DNA of 64,000 nucleotides from Seohaeicola saemankumensis. Lineage in GTDB: Bacteria; Pseudomonadota; Alphaproteobacteria; Rhodobacterales; Rhodobacteraceae. The position numbers and the translations under genes were made by a program. Of this stretch, positions 23,751 to 32,835 are shown piece after piece (position 1 is the stretch's first letter; every line of letters begins with the position of its first letter). Below the pieces are notes generated by a model. It was not told where the DNA came from. It did no database searches and saw nothing but the letters and a program-made list of their open reading frames with translations. The stretch is taken from positions 310,001 to 374,000 of the forward strand of contig NZ_JBHTKR010000006.1 in the NCBI RefSeq assembly GCF_042678485.1. The letters run 5' to 3'.

Positions 23751-24635
23751 TTATGACATTACCGGCTCGGCCTTGGCGCGCGCGATGCGGCCCAGGCTTT
23801 CGGCGCGGATCATGGTGAAAAGGATGATGGAGCCGATAACGGCAATGGCGACAAAGCTGACCAATGCGGACATCGCATAGCTTTGCGGCGACATGCCCGT
23901 GTTCAGCATCTGGCTGATCAGCACGGTGGTGAACGTGTCGAACCCGCCCTTCAGAAGGCTGGTGCGCGTGTATTCGTTGAACACCAGGATCACCGTGAAG
24001 GCGCAGGCCGAAAATACCCCGGCGCGGATCTGCGGAAATTCGATATCCCAGAACGCCCGCCAGCCATTCGCGCCACAGGCACGCGCCGCTTCGGTCTGTT
24101 CCTTCCGGTAGCGCCCCATGGTGATCAGGATCACCACAAAGGAATAGGGGATGGTGTAGATGATCAGCCCGATCGTCGCCGTCAGGAAACTCAACCGGAA
24201 CCAGCTATCGAAAACCGATGTTCCGATCTGATCGCCCAGCCAGATGAACGTGAAGTTCAGGTTCTTGAAGAACACCAGAAGCGCCGATCCAAGGATGTCC
24301 GGCGGCACAAAGAGCGGCGCCAGAAGCAGGAAGACCGGGAAAATCTTGTTCTCGGCCGCCTTGTAGTATTTCGCGGCCAGCAGCGCCATCGGCACGGCGA
24401 TCACCGTGACCACAAGCGCAAGCGAAAGCGTCCAGCGCAAGGCACCTATCAGCAGCTCGTCCGAAAAGATCAGCCCGTACCATTCCCAGGTGAAGACATA
24501 TTCGTTCGCGCCAAAGCCATTGGCGTTGAACGACACATACATCACGTAAAGGACCGGCGTCATCAGCGTCAGCACGACCAGCAGCAGATAGGCCCATTTC
24601 AGGCGATACAGCCAGATGTTGTCATAATCATTCAT
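23751..24635 (-). CDS. ABC transporter permease, PotC-like
   Basis: A 294-aa permease with about six membrane segments. The EAA-type loop reads EQTEAARACGANGWRAFWDIEFPQIRAG, matching the conserved EAA-x3-G-x9-I-x-LP coupling helix. The start is ATG 24635 (MNDYDNIWLYRL), 8 bp after the upstream permease stop; a longer frame to 24698 overlaps that gene. It is the second permease of the polyamine-class importer. Confidence 0.9.
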   Translation of the reverse strand: MNDYDNIWLYRLKWAYLLLVVLTLMTPVLYVMYVSFNANGFGANEYVFTWEWYGLIFSDELLIGALRWTLSLALVVTVIAVPMALLAAKYYKAAENKIFPVFLLLAPLFVPPDILGSALLVFFKNLNFTFIWLGDQIGTSVFDSWFRLSFLTATIGLIIYTIPYSFVVILITMGRYRKEQTEAARACGANGWRAFWDIEFPQIRAGVFSACAFTVILVFNEYTRTSLLKGGFDTFTTVLISQMLNTGMSPQSYAMSALVSFVAIAVIGSIILFTMIRAESLGRIARAKAEPVMS

Positions 24636-24643
24636 GTCTGGTC

Positions 24644-25558
24644 TCAGCTCAGCGGGGTGAGGATCTTGGTAAGATCGAACAGCTTGTGACCGATCCACAG
24701 CAGCGTCATCAGCGTCGTCATCATGATCGCGCTGACCGCCATGGCCAGCGGAAAATCAAGCGCGGTGATCGCCTGCGTCGCGATCAGCCCGGCATTCACG
24801 GCGCCCGCGCCGCCAAGGATGTTGGGCAAAAGCGCCACGCCCAGCCCGTTGACGAAGATGAAGACCGAACCGGCAAAGATGCCCGGCGCCGCCAGGGGCA
24901 GGATCACGTCCTTGAAGCGCCGCCAGGGCCCGACGCCAAGGTCGTCACAGACCTCGAAGATGTATTTCGGCACCGCCTCCATGGCGAGAAAGCCGGAAAA
25001 GACGATGAACGGCAGGAACGAAAGCACCTCTCCGATCACCACGCCGGTATGGGTATAAAGCAGGGCCGTGATCGGCTCGTCGATAAGCCCGAGATCCATG
25101 AGCGTGGAATTCACCAGACCGTTGCGCTGCAAGACCGGGCGCAGCGCGAAGACGCGAATGATCTCGGACACCATGAATGGCAGGATGAACAGAAGAACAA
25201 CCCGATGCTGCGCCACCTGCGGGATCGACTTGCGTACGAACACGGCAATGGGAAAGCCCAGCACAAAGCAGATCGCCACCGAGATCAGCGAATATTTCAT
25301 GGAGTTCAGGAAGTTGGTCAGCCGTGCGGAGAAAAAGAAATTCTCGTATGAGAACAGCGTGAAGCCCGGCTCCATCCAGAACATGGTCCGTTCAAAGACC
25401 GAGAAGACCAGCGTCATGGCCATCGGAATGGCAAAGAACATGACCATGAAGATCAGGGGCGCGCGAAAAACCCATGGCACGAGCCTGTCGCGCCATGGGG
25501 TCTTGTCAGCGCCAGCGAGGTGGACCTCGCTGGCTGGAGTGTTTGACATTTCGGCCAT
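24644..25558 (-). CDS. ABC transporter permease, PotB-like
   Basis: A 304-aa permease with about six membrane segments: an N-terminal PWVFRAPLIFMVMFFAIPMA first segment and an EAA loop (FEVCDDLGVGPWRRFKDVILP). It begins MAEMSNTP at 25558; the internal ATG at 25549 is an alternative. It lies 6 bp after the binding protein gene and is the first permease of the same importer. Confidence 0.9.
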   Translation of the reverse strand: MAEMSNTPASEVHLAGADKTPWRDRLVPWVFRAPLIFMVMFFAIPMAMTLVFSVFERTMFWMEPGFTLFSYENFFFSARLTNFLNSMKYSLISVAICFVLGFPIAVFVRKSIPQVAQHRVVLLFILPFMVSEIIRVFALRPVLQRNGLVNSTLMDLGLIDEPITALLYTHTGVVIGEVLSFLPFIVFSGFLAMEAVPKYIFEVCDDLGVGPWRRFKDVILPLAAPGIFAGSVFIFVNGLGVALLPNILGGAGAVNAGLIATQAITALDFPLAMAVSAIMMTTLMTLLWIGHKLFDLTKILTPLS

Positions 25559-25564
25559 TGGCGA

Positions 25565-26728
25565 TCAGGCCGCCTGAACCTTGGCCCACCAGTCCTGATA
25601 GGCACGCATGTTCGTGGGGAATACGTTCTGCCAGGAATTCCCTGCAACCAGGCTGCGCTCCTGCTTGCGGGCCAGACGCTCGGCCATGATGGCCTTGGTG
25701 TCGGCATCGAAATCGTCAGGGTGGGCATCCACGTATTCGCCAACCCCGGTCATCTGCGGGGTAAAGCCGAGACCGGCAAGCGTGCGCGCACCGAACCATG
25801 GCGACAGGTACACATTGGCCAGCGCATAGAAGGCATCTTCCATGCCACGTTCCTTGCCGCCACGGGTCAGCATGACGACATTGTTCCAGGTCTGGTGACC
25901 CTCTTTCATCGTGCCATAGCGAATGTCCTGACCGTTCTTGCGCGCGGCGAAAATCTGGATGACTTCCCAGCAGGACGACACCAGCACCTCTTCCGAGGAC
26001 AACAGATCCGCCCCGTTCTGCACCCCGTCCCAGAAGGTCCGGAAATGGCCCTTTTTCTTGAGGTCGATCAGGAATTCGCAGGTCTGGCGCACCTCGTCCT
26101 CGGTCATGTCAGAGGGGTTGTCGATCGACCCCTTGCCCGATTGCTTCAGATAGATGGCCGTATTGGTCAGCGTCGGGCCGAAGTCGTTCTGCATGGCGGC
26201 GCGCCCGCGGAACTGGCTGTCGAACAGCGCCTCCCACGAGGTCAGCTCTTCGCCGATCACGCCGTGATTGAAGGCCAGGCTGTCGGCGTTCGAGATATAG
26301 GGAACCGCATAGACCTTGCCGTCATGGCGGATCGTGTCGGCCGCATCGCCCCCGTCAAGGTAGCGGGGCAGAATGTTCTGCCAGTTCGGGATCTTCGTGA
26401 TGTCCAGATCGGCAATGGCACCCTGGGATGCAAGCGCATCCTCCATCCCGCCGCCATTGTCGGTCATGGCGTCGTAAAGCGCGTTGCCATCGCCCACGAC
26501 CATCTTCTGGATGGATTCATCGGCACGGGCGGATTTGGCGATGGAATTGATGCCGATGCCGGACTGCGCTTCCATATCGGACCAGTCCTGCGCGCCCACC
26601 TTGGCAATGCCTGGCGCCCAGAGTTTCAGTGATTCCTGCGCGCGCGCGGGCAGGCCAAAGGCTCCGGCGGCGGCACTCGCCCCCATGAGGGTCATGAATG
26701 CACGGCGGTTGAACTCGTTCTGGTTCAT
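25565..26728 (-). CDS. TAT-exported ABC substrate-binding protein, PotD-like
   Basis: A 387-aa periplasmic solute-binding protein. The N-terminus NRRAFMTLMGASAAAGAFG with a following ARA-Q is a twin-arginine signal, meaning it is exported folded. The mature protein has two-lobe binding-protein features, such as DGKVYAVPYISNADSLAFN and LTSWEALFDSQFRGRAAMQ. TIYLK, the ALANVYLSPWFGARTLAGLGF region and a C-terminal NMRAYQDWWAKVQAA follow. It is the first gene of the minus-strand operon. Ligand unknown; the downstream enzymes suggest a nitrogen-containing or acid compound destined for CoA activation. Confidence 0.9.
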   Translation of the reverse strand: MNQNEFNRRAFMTLMGASAAAGAFGLPARAQESLKLWAPGIAKVGAQDWSDMEAQSGIGINSIAKSARADESIQKMVVGDGNALYDAMTDNGGGMEDALASQGAIADLDITKIPNWQNILPRYLDGGDAADTIRHDGKVYAVPYISNADSLAFNHGVIGEELTSWEALFDSQFRGRAAMQNDFGPTLTNTAIYLKQSGKGSIDNPSDMTEDEVRQTCEFLIDLKKKGHFRTFWDGVQNGADLLSSEEVLVSSCWEVIQIFAARKNGQDIRYGTMKEGHQTWNNVVMLTRGGKERGMEDAFYALANVYLSPWFGARTLAGLGFTPQMTGVGEYVDAHPDDFDADTKAIMAERLARKQERSLVAGNSWQNVFPTNMRAYQDWWAKVQAA

Positions 26729-27090
26729 GAGACGTCTCTCCTGATGGTTGGGCCCGACGCGATGCGGCGGACGGGATCTTTTTGCCCCCGGTCTTGCCGC
26801 CGGGTATCTCGCAGATGTCGCCCGATCTGCGCCTTCTGCCAGCCCTCGCAGGCCATGCGCTTTCGGTGCGCTGTCGGTGCGTGGCTTTGGATTATGTCGA
26901 CAAAAAATCTAAATGCAAAAAAATTCTGTATACAGAAATGACTTTCGCGCAGAGGTCTATTTTTACGCTATTTTTTTGGCTCTTTGGCCGAAATATCCAA
27001 CGGAACAGCGGAACGGCCGTGAAAATCTGGCTTGCTTTGCATGCCATCATAGGCGACTTTTCAACGAAATTGTCAATTTTTGCATGCGAA
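26729..27090. other. 362-bp divergent control region between the two catabolic operons
   Basis: A markedly AT-rich gap between the minus-strand ABC/CoA operon and the plus-strand MmgE operon. It contains a perfect palindrome at 26924-26937 and a second motif at 27078-27094 that recurs upstream of the GntR gene. No ORF in it is convincing. It presumably carries both promoters and the operator sites. Confidence 0.7.
26924..26937. promoter_or_regulatory. 14-bp perfect palindrome, candidate GntR (FCD) operator
   Basis: TTCTGTATACAGAA, with a TGTATACA core of the kind bound by FadR-subfamily GntR proteins, followed by AATGA. It lies 196 bp from the binding-protein start and 154 bp from the MmgE start. 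The regulator gene nearest in function is at 34007-34699. Confidence 0.5.
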
Positions 27091-27094
27091 ATGA
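27078..27094. promoter_or_regulatory. operator-like motif shared with the GntR gene promoter
   Basis: TTTTGCATGCGAAATGA differs at one base from TTTTGTATGCGAAATGA at 34759-34775, upstream of the GntR regulator. The core TTTTGCATGCGAAA is near-palindromic. Here the motif covers the proposed MmgE start codon (27091), so binding would block transcription or translation start. Confidence 0.5.
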
Positions 27095-28467
27095 TCAAAA
27101 GCACAGTCACCACCGAATCAGAGCTGATACGGATCTGCCGTCGCGACATCGCGGACGAGGTGCTGTCGATCGCACGGCTGAGCCTTCTGGACTGGCTGGG
27201 ATGCGTTTTTGCCGCGCGCGCCACACCCGTGGCAAAAGCATGGGCACGCGCGCTTGGTGCGGATGGCGAGGATGCGCTGCCCAACGCCCTGTCGCCCACG
27301 CGGATGGATCCGCAAGGCGCGGCGCTTGCGCTGGGCGCGTTCGGCAATGTTCTCGAGATGGACGATCTGCACCGCGCCTCCATCCTGCATCCGGGCGACA
27401 CGATCTGCGCCGCGGCCCTTGCCGTGGCAATGCGTCGCCCGACCTCGGGCCCGGCGCTACTGGCGGCGATCGTGCGCGGATACGAGATTGCGATCCGCAT
27501 CGGCACGGCCGTCGCCACCGGCGGCTATACGCCATTCTACAACTCGGGCACCTGCGGTGTCTTCGGGGCCGCGATGGCCGCGGGCGATCTGAAAAGGCTG
27601 GATCAGGAACAACTGGCCGATGCAATCGGCCAGGCGGGAATGCAGGCGGCGGGGATATGGCAATGCCGGCTGGAACCCGGCTTTTCCAAACAGCTTGCGA
27701 CCGCCCATGCCGCGCGGGCGGGCGTTCTGTCTGCCGAGCTGGGCGCGGCCGGCTTTCTCGCCCCGCGACGGATCCTTACGGGCAAGATGGGTTTTTTCAA
27801 AAGCTACTATCCCGAGGCCGATACGACCGCCCTGACAGTGCCCGCGCCATGGGCCATCACCATGATGAGCTACAAGCCATTCCCCGCATGCCGACACACG
27901 CATCCCGCCATTTCAGCGGCATTGGCGCTTGGGGCGGGGCTGTCGGAACCCCTGCGACAGGTTGACATCCATACCTACCGCGCCGCCCTTGATTTTTGCG
28001 ACAATGCCGCGCCGGACACACCCGATCAGGCCCGGTTCAGCCTGCAACACGCGGTGGCGATCGCGCTGCAGAAAGGCGCGCCGGAGATTGCCGATTTCGA
28101 CCCGCCTGCAATTCAGTCACCCCCCTTGAAAACGCTGCGCGGGCTTGTCCGTCTGCATCTCGATCCGGAGTGCGACGCCGCCTTTCCACGCCAGTATGGC
28201 GCGCGGATCGTGGTCACGACCGCCGACGGCAGGGTACGGGACGCCACCTGCCCCGCGGCCTGGGGTGACCCGGAAAACCCGATGTCCCAGCCTGACCTGA
28301 TTGCCAAGTTCCACCGCAATGCAGCACATGGCGGCCTGCCGCCTGCCGAGGCGCGCACGATCAGCGAGGCCGTTCTGGCCCTGCCGGATGCCGCCGATCT
28401 TGCAGGGCTCACACAGGCGCTGACCAAGGCTTTCGCACCAGAACAGGAGACCGCAAGATGCCGCTGA
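27091..28467 (+). CDS. MmgE/PrpD family protein
   Basis: A 458-aa protein of the MmgE/PrpD fold, which includes 2-methylcitrate dehydratase and cis-aconitate decarboxylase. Marks are RLSLLDWLGCVFAARATPVAKAW, NVLEMDDLHRASILHPGDTICAAALA, IVRGYEIAIRIGTAV and GVFGAAMAAGDLKRLD. QAGMQAAGIWQ and YKPFPACRHTHPAISAAL follow. It is the first gene of the plus-strand operon, and its stop overlaps the cupin gene by 10 bp. The start ATG 27091 has no visible ribosome-binding site, and upstream codons lack family content, so start assignment is uncertain. The reaction is probably dehydration, isomerisation or decarboxylation of a carboxylic acid. Confidence 0.85.
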   Translation: MIKSTVTTESELIRICRRDIADEVLSIARLSLLDWLGCVFAARATPVAKAWARALGADGEDALPNALSPTRMDPQGAALALGAFGNVLEMDDLHRASILHPGDTICAAALAVAMRRPTSGPALLAAIVRGYEIAIRIGTAVATGGYTPFYNSGTCGVFGAAMAAGDLKRLDQEQLADAIGQAGMQAAGIWQCRLEPGFSKQLATAHAARAGVLSAELGAAGFLAPRRILTGKMGFFKSYYPEADTTALTVPAPWAITMMSYKPFPACRHTHPAISAALALGAGLSEPLRQVDIHTYRAALDFCDNAAPDTPDQARFSLQHAVAIALQKGAPEIADFDPPAIQSPPLKTLRGLVRLHLDPECDAAFPRQYGARIVVTTADGRVRDATCPAAWGDPENPMSQPDLIAKFHRNAAHGGLPPAEARTISEAVLALPDAADLAGLTQALTKAFAPEQETARCR

Positions 28468-28838
28468 AACCACCCGTTCCCTTTCACGAGCTTGACAATG
28501 AAACCGGCTGGGAACCCGTTCCGGGCGGCGCCCCCGGGGTCCAGCAGAAGATGCTGTCCGGCGCGCTTGACGAAGAGGCGAAGACAGGTGTGCGGACGCG
28601 GCTTATCCGGTTCCTGCCCGGCACCGTCGCGCCTGCCATCTTCGTTCATGACTATTGGGAAGAGGTCTATCTGATTTCGGGACGGCTGGTGAACGGTTGC
28701 GACGCTGCGGGCCATGGCGGCATCGCATACAACGCCCCGTCCTATGCCTGCCGCCCGCCGGGCACGGAGCATGGCCCCTTCACATCGGCGCAAGGCTGCG
28801 TGTTCTTCGAAATCCAATACTACATCGGGGCGGCGTGA
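28458..28838 (+). CDS. cupin-domain protein
   Basis: A 126-aa single cupin barrel. IFVHDYWEEVYLISGRLVNG is the first cupin motif and RPPGTEHGPFTSAQGCVFFE the second. Metal-ligand candidates are the Glu and His in these motifs. It overlaps MmgE by 10 bp and the SDR start by one base, so translation is coupled. It could be a small lyase/isomerase or a ligand-binding accessory; similar ChrR-like cupins accompany many catabolic operons. Confidence 0.8.
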   Translation: MPLKPPVPFHELDNETGWEPVPGGAPGVQQKMLSGALDEEAKTGVRTRLIRFLPGTVAPAIFVHDYWEEVYLISGRLVNGCDAAGHGGIAYNAPSYACRPPGTEHGPFTSAQGCVFFEIQYYIGAA

Positions 28839-29620
28839 TGGATCTGGGTCTGGGCGGCAAGACTGTACTGATTACCGGCGGCTCAAAAGGGATCGGGCGC
28901 GCCATTGCGGCCGCGTTGCTGGCCGAGGGCGCGCAGGTGACGCTCGCGGCAAGGGATGCCGACCAGCTTGCGACGACACAGGCCGCGCTGTCGCAAGAGG
29001 CCGCGGGCCGCGTGCATGTCGTGCCTGCGGATCTTGGCACGGATGCGGGACGTATCGCGCTGATCGAAACCGTCGGCACCCCGGATATCCTGATCAACAA
29101 TGCCGGTGCGATCCGCGCGGGCCGGCTGGGGGATCTGGGCATCGACGATTGGCGGCAGGATTGGGAACTGAAGGTTTTCGGCTATATCCATCTGTGCCAA
29201 CTTCTGCTTCCCGCCATGGCCGCGCGCGGATCGGGCAGCATCCTCAACATCATCGGCATGGCAGGCCGTGCCAATCGTGCGGCCTATATCTCGGGCTCGT
29301 CCGCCAATGCCGCCCTCATCGCCTTTACCCAGGCGCTTGGCGCCCAGGCGCAGGCACAAGGGCTGCGGGTCCTGGGCATCAACCCCTCCCCCACCCTGAC
29401 CGACCGGATGACCAGCTTCATGAAGCGCAAGGCGCAGGCCGAGCTTGGCGACGAAAGCCGTTGGCAGGACATGGTCGAGCCGGCCCGCTTTCCCTATGGC
29501 CGTCCGGCTCTTCCCGACGAAATAGCGGCGCTGGCAACCATGCTTCTGTCGCAGAAGGTGGGTTATCTCAACGGAACAGTGGTCGATATCGACGGAGGCG
29601 GGCAATGGGTGGGAACATGA
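28838..29620 (+). CDS. short-chain dehydrogenase/reductase with atypical active site
   Basis: A 260-aa Rossmann protein. TGGSKGIGRAIAAAL near residue 13 is the nucleotide loop, and ILINNAGAIRAG carries the NNAG motif. The C-terminus GTVVDIDGGGQWV is typical. The active site departs from the family: the usual Ser region reads NIIGMAGRANRA, and the Tyr-x3-Lys motif reads AAYISGSSANAAL, so Ser and Lys are missing while the Tyr remains. It may bind cofactor without standard carbonyl reduction. The start at 28838 overlaps the cupin stop (TGATG); its stop overlaps the hydratase start (ATGA). Confidence 0.85.
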   Translation: MDLGLGGKTVLITGGSKGIGRAIAAALLAEGAQVTLAARDADQLATTQAALSQEAAGRVHVVPADLGTDAGRIALIETVGTPDILINNAGAIRAGRLGDLGIDDWRQDWELKVFGYIHLCQLLLPAMAARGSGSILNIIGMAGRANRAAYISGSSANAALIAFTQALGAQAQAQGLRVLGINPSPTLTDRMTSFMKRKAQAELGDESRWQDMVEPARFPYGRPALPDEIAALATMLLSQKVGYLNGTVVDIDGGGQWVGT

Positions 29621-30423
29621 GCACACTGGCAGAACATGCGGGCGGCAGGCTTCTTCTGGAGCGCAAGGATGGTGTGGCGCGGATTATCCTGAACGCACCT
29701 GACAAGTTGAACGCGATGAACCTTGCCATGTGGCTTGCGCTTGGCGATGTCTGCCTTGCGCTGGCCGCCGATGACAGCCTGCGCGTGGTCACGATAGAAG
29801 GCGCGGGCGACCGGGCCTTCGCCGTCGGCGCGGACATCTCGGAGTTCGGAACAACCCGCAACAGTGCCGAGGCCGCAGCCACCTACAACGCGGCAGTATC
29901 GCGCGCCGAGGAAGCCATCGAAGCGATGCCGGTGCCGACGATCGCCCTGATCCGCGGCTTTTGCATTGGCGGCGGGCTGGAGATTGCCATGCGCTGCGAT
30001 CTTCGCCTGGCGCGCGACGACGCGCAGTTTGCCATTACCCCCGCGAAGCTGAGCCTTGGCTATGGCTATGACGGGATCGCCTTGCTGGAGCGGCGGCTTG
30101 GCCATGCGACAACGGCGGATCTGCTGTTCTCGGCCCGCAGGATGAAGGCCGACGAAGCCCTGGCCAAGGGTATCTGCGACCGTGTCTTCCCGGCCGATCG
30201 TTTTACCGACGAAGCGCGGGCCTATGTCACGACGCTGGCCGGGAATGCACCGCTGTCGATCCGTGCGGTCAAGGCGGCGCTGGTGGATCTGGCCAAGCCC
30301 CAAGCCGCGCGCGACCCAAGCCAGGCGCGCGCGCTTGCCCTGGCCTGTTTCGACAGCGCCGACTACCAGGAGGGCCAGGCCGCCTTCGCAGAAAAGCGCC
30401 CCCCGCGCTTCGAAGGGCGCTAG
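29617..30423 (+). CDS. enoyl-CoA hydratase/isomerase family protein
   Basis: A 268-aa crotonase-fold enzyme. IILNAPDKLNAMNLAMW, RAFAVGADISEFGT (first oxyanion-hole loop) and ALIRGFCIGGGLEIAMRCDLRLA (second oxyanion hole) match the family. ITPAKLSLGYGYDGIALLERR carries the region where hydratases have a second catalytic acid. The C-terminal KRPPRFEGR ending is the classic crotonase tail. ATG 29617 overlaps the SDR stop. It hydrates or isomerises an enoyl-CoA made by the pathway's dehydrogenase. Confidence 0.9.
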   Translation: MSTLAEHAGGRLLLERKDGVARIILNAPDKLNAMNLAMWLALGDVCLALAADDSLRVVTIEGAGDRAFAVGADISEFGTTRNSAEAAATYNAAVSRAEEAIEAMPVPTIALIRGFCIGGGLEIAMRCDLRLARDDAQFAITPAKLSLGYGYDGIALLERRLGHATTADLLFSARRMKADEALAKGICDRVFPADRFTDEARAYVTTLAGNAPLSIRAVKAALVDLAKPQAARDPSQARALALACFDSADYQEGQAAFAEKRPPRFEGR

Positions 30424-30427
30424 GCCG

Positions 30428-31270
30428 ATGCAAGCGACCGCCCCACATGACGCCATCGGCCGCAGCGAACGCGCAACCGATACGCTTGATCTGCGGCAGG
30501 CGCGGCTCATGCAGTTGACACTTGACCGGCCCGCGACGCTTGGGGCCGGCGATCCGCTGCCGCCCTTCTGGCATTACCTCTATTTCAACCCGCAGATCCG
30601 GGCCTCGGATCTGGGCCCCGACGGGCATGAACGATTGGGCCGCTTCATCCCGGACTTCGGACTGCCGCGCCGGATGTGGGCCGGGGGCCGCGTGACCATC
30701 GACGCCCCCCTGCGCCTGGGGGAAACAGTCGAGAAAGTCTCGACCATCCGGGCCATCGACGAAAAGACCGGCCGCTCGGGCAGGTTGGTCTTCGTGACGG
30801 TGGATCACGATTTCAGCGTCAATGGCCAGCACCGGATGCGCGAGACCCAAAACATCGTCTATCGCGAACCGCAGGGGCCGGGGGCAACGCCGCCTCCCGG
30901 ACAGGCCGCCCCCACGGACGCGGAATTCTCGCGCGTGGTGACGCCGGACCAGGTGATGCTGTTCCGGTATTCGGCGTTGATATTCTACGGTCATCGCATC
31001 CATTACGATGCCGATTACACCCGCCAGGTCGAGGGGTATCCGGGCCTTCTGGTGCATGGGCCGCTGACGGCAACGCTGCTTGTGGATCTGGGGCTTGCCC
31101 ATCTTGCAGGCCGCAGGCTTGCCGCCTTCGACATCCGCGCGATGCAGCCGCTTTTCGCCCCCACACCCTTTACGGTCGAAGGCCGCAAGACCCAGACCGG
31201 CGCGACCCTCTGGGCCCGCACACCAGACGGGGGCACGGCGATGACCGTGATCCTCCATGCCGCAGACTGA
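30428..31270 (+). CDS. HTD2/MaoC-like hydratase (mesaconyl-C4-CoA hydratase type)
   Basis: A 280-aa double-hotdog protein. The N-terminal FAS1-like dehydratase half has FWHYLYFNP, PRRMWAGGRVTIDAPLRLGE and ETQNIVYRE. The C-terminal half has the hydratase motif FYGHRIHYDADYTRQVEGYPGL followed by LVHGPLTATLLVDL. This arrangement is that of mesaconyl-C4-CoA or itaconyl-CoA hydratases and mammalian HTD2. It lies 4 bp after the crotonase gene. Together with the CoA-transferase and the CitE-like lyase it suggests hydration of a C5-type unsaturated dicarboxyl-CoA; the substrate is inferred, not shown. Confidence 0.82.
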   Translation: MQATAPHDAIGRSERATDTLDLRQARLMQLTLDRPATLGAGDPLPPFWHYLYFNPQIRASDLGPDGHERLGRFIPDFGLPRRMWAGGRVTIDAPLRLGETVEKVSTIRAIDEKTGRSGRLVFVTVDHDFSVNGQHRMRETQNIVYREPQGPGATPPPGQAAPTDAEFSRVVTPDQVMLFRYSALIFYGHRIHYDADYTRQVEGYPGLLVHGPLTATLLVDLGLAHLAGRRLAAFDIRAMQPLFAPTPFTVEGRKTQTGATLWARTPDGGTAMTVILHAAD

Positions 31271-31287
31271 ATTGTCAGGAGAGTGCC

Positions 31288-32835
31288 ATGAACAACCCCT
31301 TGTATGACAGGCTGATCGGACATCGCCGGGACAGCGACGCCGTTCTGCTGCATATGCCCCAGGGTGGCATCATCACCTATGCCGATATGGCGGCCCGCGC
31401 CGACCGGATTGCGGGGCTCTTGCGCGATTGCGGCGTGGTCAAGGGTGACCGGCTGGCGATGCAATGCCCGAAATCACCCGAGGCTTTGGCGCTCTATCTT
31501 GCCTGTCTTCAGTCTGGCGTGATCTTTCTGCCGCTCAACACCGCCTATACCCCGGACGAGATCGCCTATTTCCTGGGCAACGCGACACCGAAGATCGTTG
31601 TCACCGACCCCAAGGCCGAGCCCGCCCTTCTGCCGGTGGCCGAAAAGGTCGGCGCCATTCTTCTGACACTGGATGCGGCCGAGCAGGGAAGCTTTGCCGC
31701 GGCTGTCGCTGCGGCAGAACCGGTGGCGGATGTCTGCGCCTGCGACACCGACGATCTGGCCTGCTTTCTCTATACGTCGGGCACCACGGGCCGCTCGAAA
31801 GGGGCCATGCTGACCCAGGGTAATCTTCTGTCGAACGCCGAGGTCCTGACCGAAACCTGGCGCTTTACCGCCGATGACGTGCTGATCCACGCCCTTCCGA
31901 TCTTTCATGCCCACGGGCTTTTCGTGGCCTGCAACGTGATCATGCTGGCCGGCGGGTCGATGATCTGGTTGCCCGGCTTCTCGGTCGAGGCGGTTCTGGC
32001 CGCCTTGCCGCAGGCAACGACGATGATGGGCGTGCCCACCTTCTACACGCGGCTTCTGGACAGTCCCGAATTCAACCGCGCCCGGGCAGGCCACATGCGG
32101 CTTTTCACCTCGGGCAGCGCGCCGCTTCTGGCCGAAACCCATGCCGCGCTGCACGCCCGCACCGGCCACGCGATCCTTGAACGCTACGGCATGACCGAAA
32201 CCGGCATGAACACATCGAACCCTTATGACGGTGAACGGCGTGGCGGCACGGTGGGCTTTCCCCTCAAGGGTACGGAACTGCGTATCATGGGCGAAGACGG
32301 GCGCGAACTGCCCGCCGGCCAGACCGGGATGATCGAAGTGCGCGGGCCCAATGTCTTCAAGGGCTACTGGCAAATGCCCGACAAGACCGCGGAAGAGCTG
32401 CGCGCGGACGGCTTCTTCATGACCGGCGATCTGGGGATGATCGACAGCGACGGCTATGTGACCATCGTCGGGCGCGAAAAGGATCTGATCATCACCGGCG
32501 GCTACAACGTCTATCCGAAAGAGGTCGAGCAGCTGCTTGACCAACAGCCCGCCATCAAGGAAAGCGCCGTCATCGGTGTGCCGCATGCGGATTTCGGCGA
32601 GGGCGTTGTGGCGGTTCTCGTGCCCGAGGCGGGTGCCGCGCCGGATCTTGATGCCATTGCCGCCGAGGTGGCCCGCAAACTTGCCAATTACAAGCGCCCC
32701 AAAGCCTATGTCCTGCTGGACGAGATGCCCCGCAATACCATGGGCAAGGTTCAGAAGAACATTCTGCGGGCCGATTATGCCGAACTGCTGGAACCGGCGC
32801 CGGGTAAGAAAAAGGTCGGCGAAAAGACCCGCTAA
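31288..32835 (+). CDS. acyl-CoA synthetase, malonyl-CoA ligase (MatB)-like
   Basis: A 515-aa ANL-superfamily ligase: P-loop motif FLYTSGTTGRSKGAMLT, HALPIFHAHGLFVA, GSAPLLAET, ERYGMTETGMNTSNP, FMTGDLGMIDSDGY and the hinge VGREKDLIITGGYNVYPKEVE. NTMGKVQKN provides the C-terminal catalytic Lys. The ERYGMTETGMNTSNPYDGERR block is typical of malonyl-CoA and methylmalonyl-CoA synthetases. It ends the plus-strand operon and overlaps the stop of the convergent amidase by 4 bp. It probably activates a small dicarboxylic acid with ATP and CoA. Confidence 0.87.
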   Translation: MNNPLYDRLIGHRRDSDAVLLHMPQGGIITYADMAARADRIAGLLRDCGVVKGDRLAMQCPKSPEALALYLACLQSGVIFLPLNTAYTPDEIAYFLGNATPKIVVTDPKAEPALLPVAEKVGAILLTLDAAEQGSFAAAVAAAEPVADVCACDTDDLACFLYTSGTTGRSKGAMLTQGNLLSNAEVLTETWRFTADDVLIHALPIFHAHGLFVACNVIMLAGGSMIWLPGFSVEAVLAALPQATTMMGVPTFYTRLLDSPEFNRARAGHMRLFTSGSAPLLAETHAALHARTGHAILERYGMTETGMNTSNPYDGERRGGTVGFPLKGTELRIMGEDGRELPAGQTGMIEVRGPNVFKGYWQMPDKTAEELRADGFFMTGDLGMIDSDGYVTIVGREKDLIITGGYNVYPKEVEQLLDQQPAIKESAVIGVPHADFGEGVVAVLVPEAGAAPDLDAIAAEVARKLANYKRPKAYVLLDEMPRNTMGKVQKNILRADYAELLEPAPGKKKVGEKTR

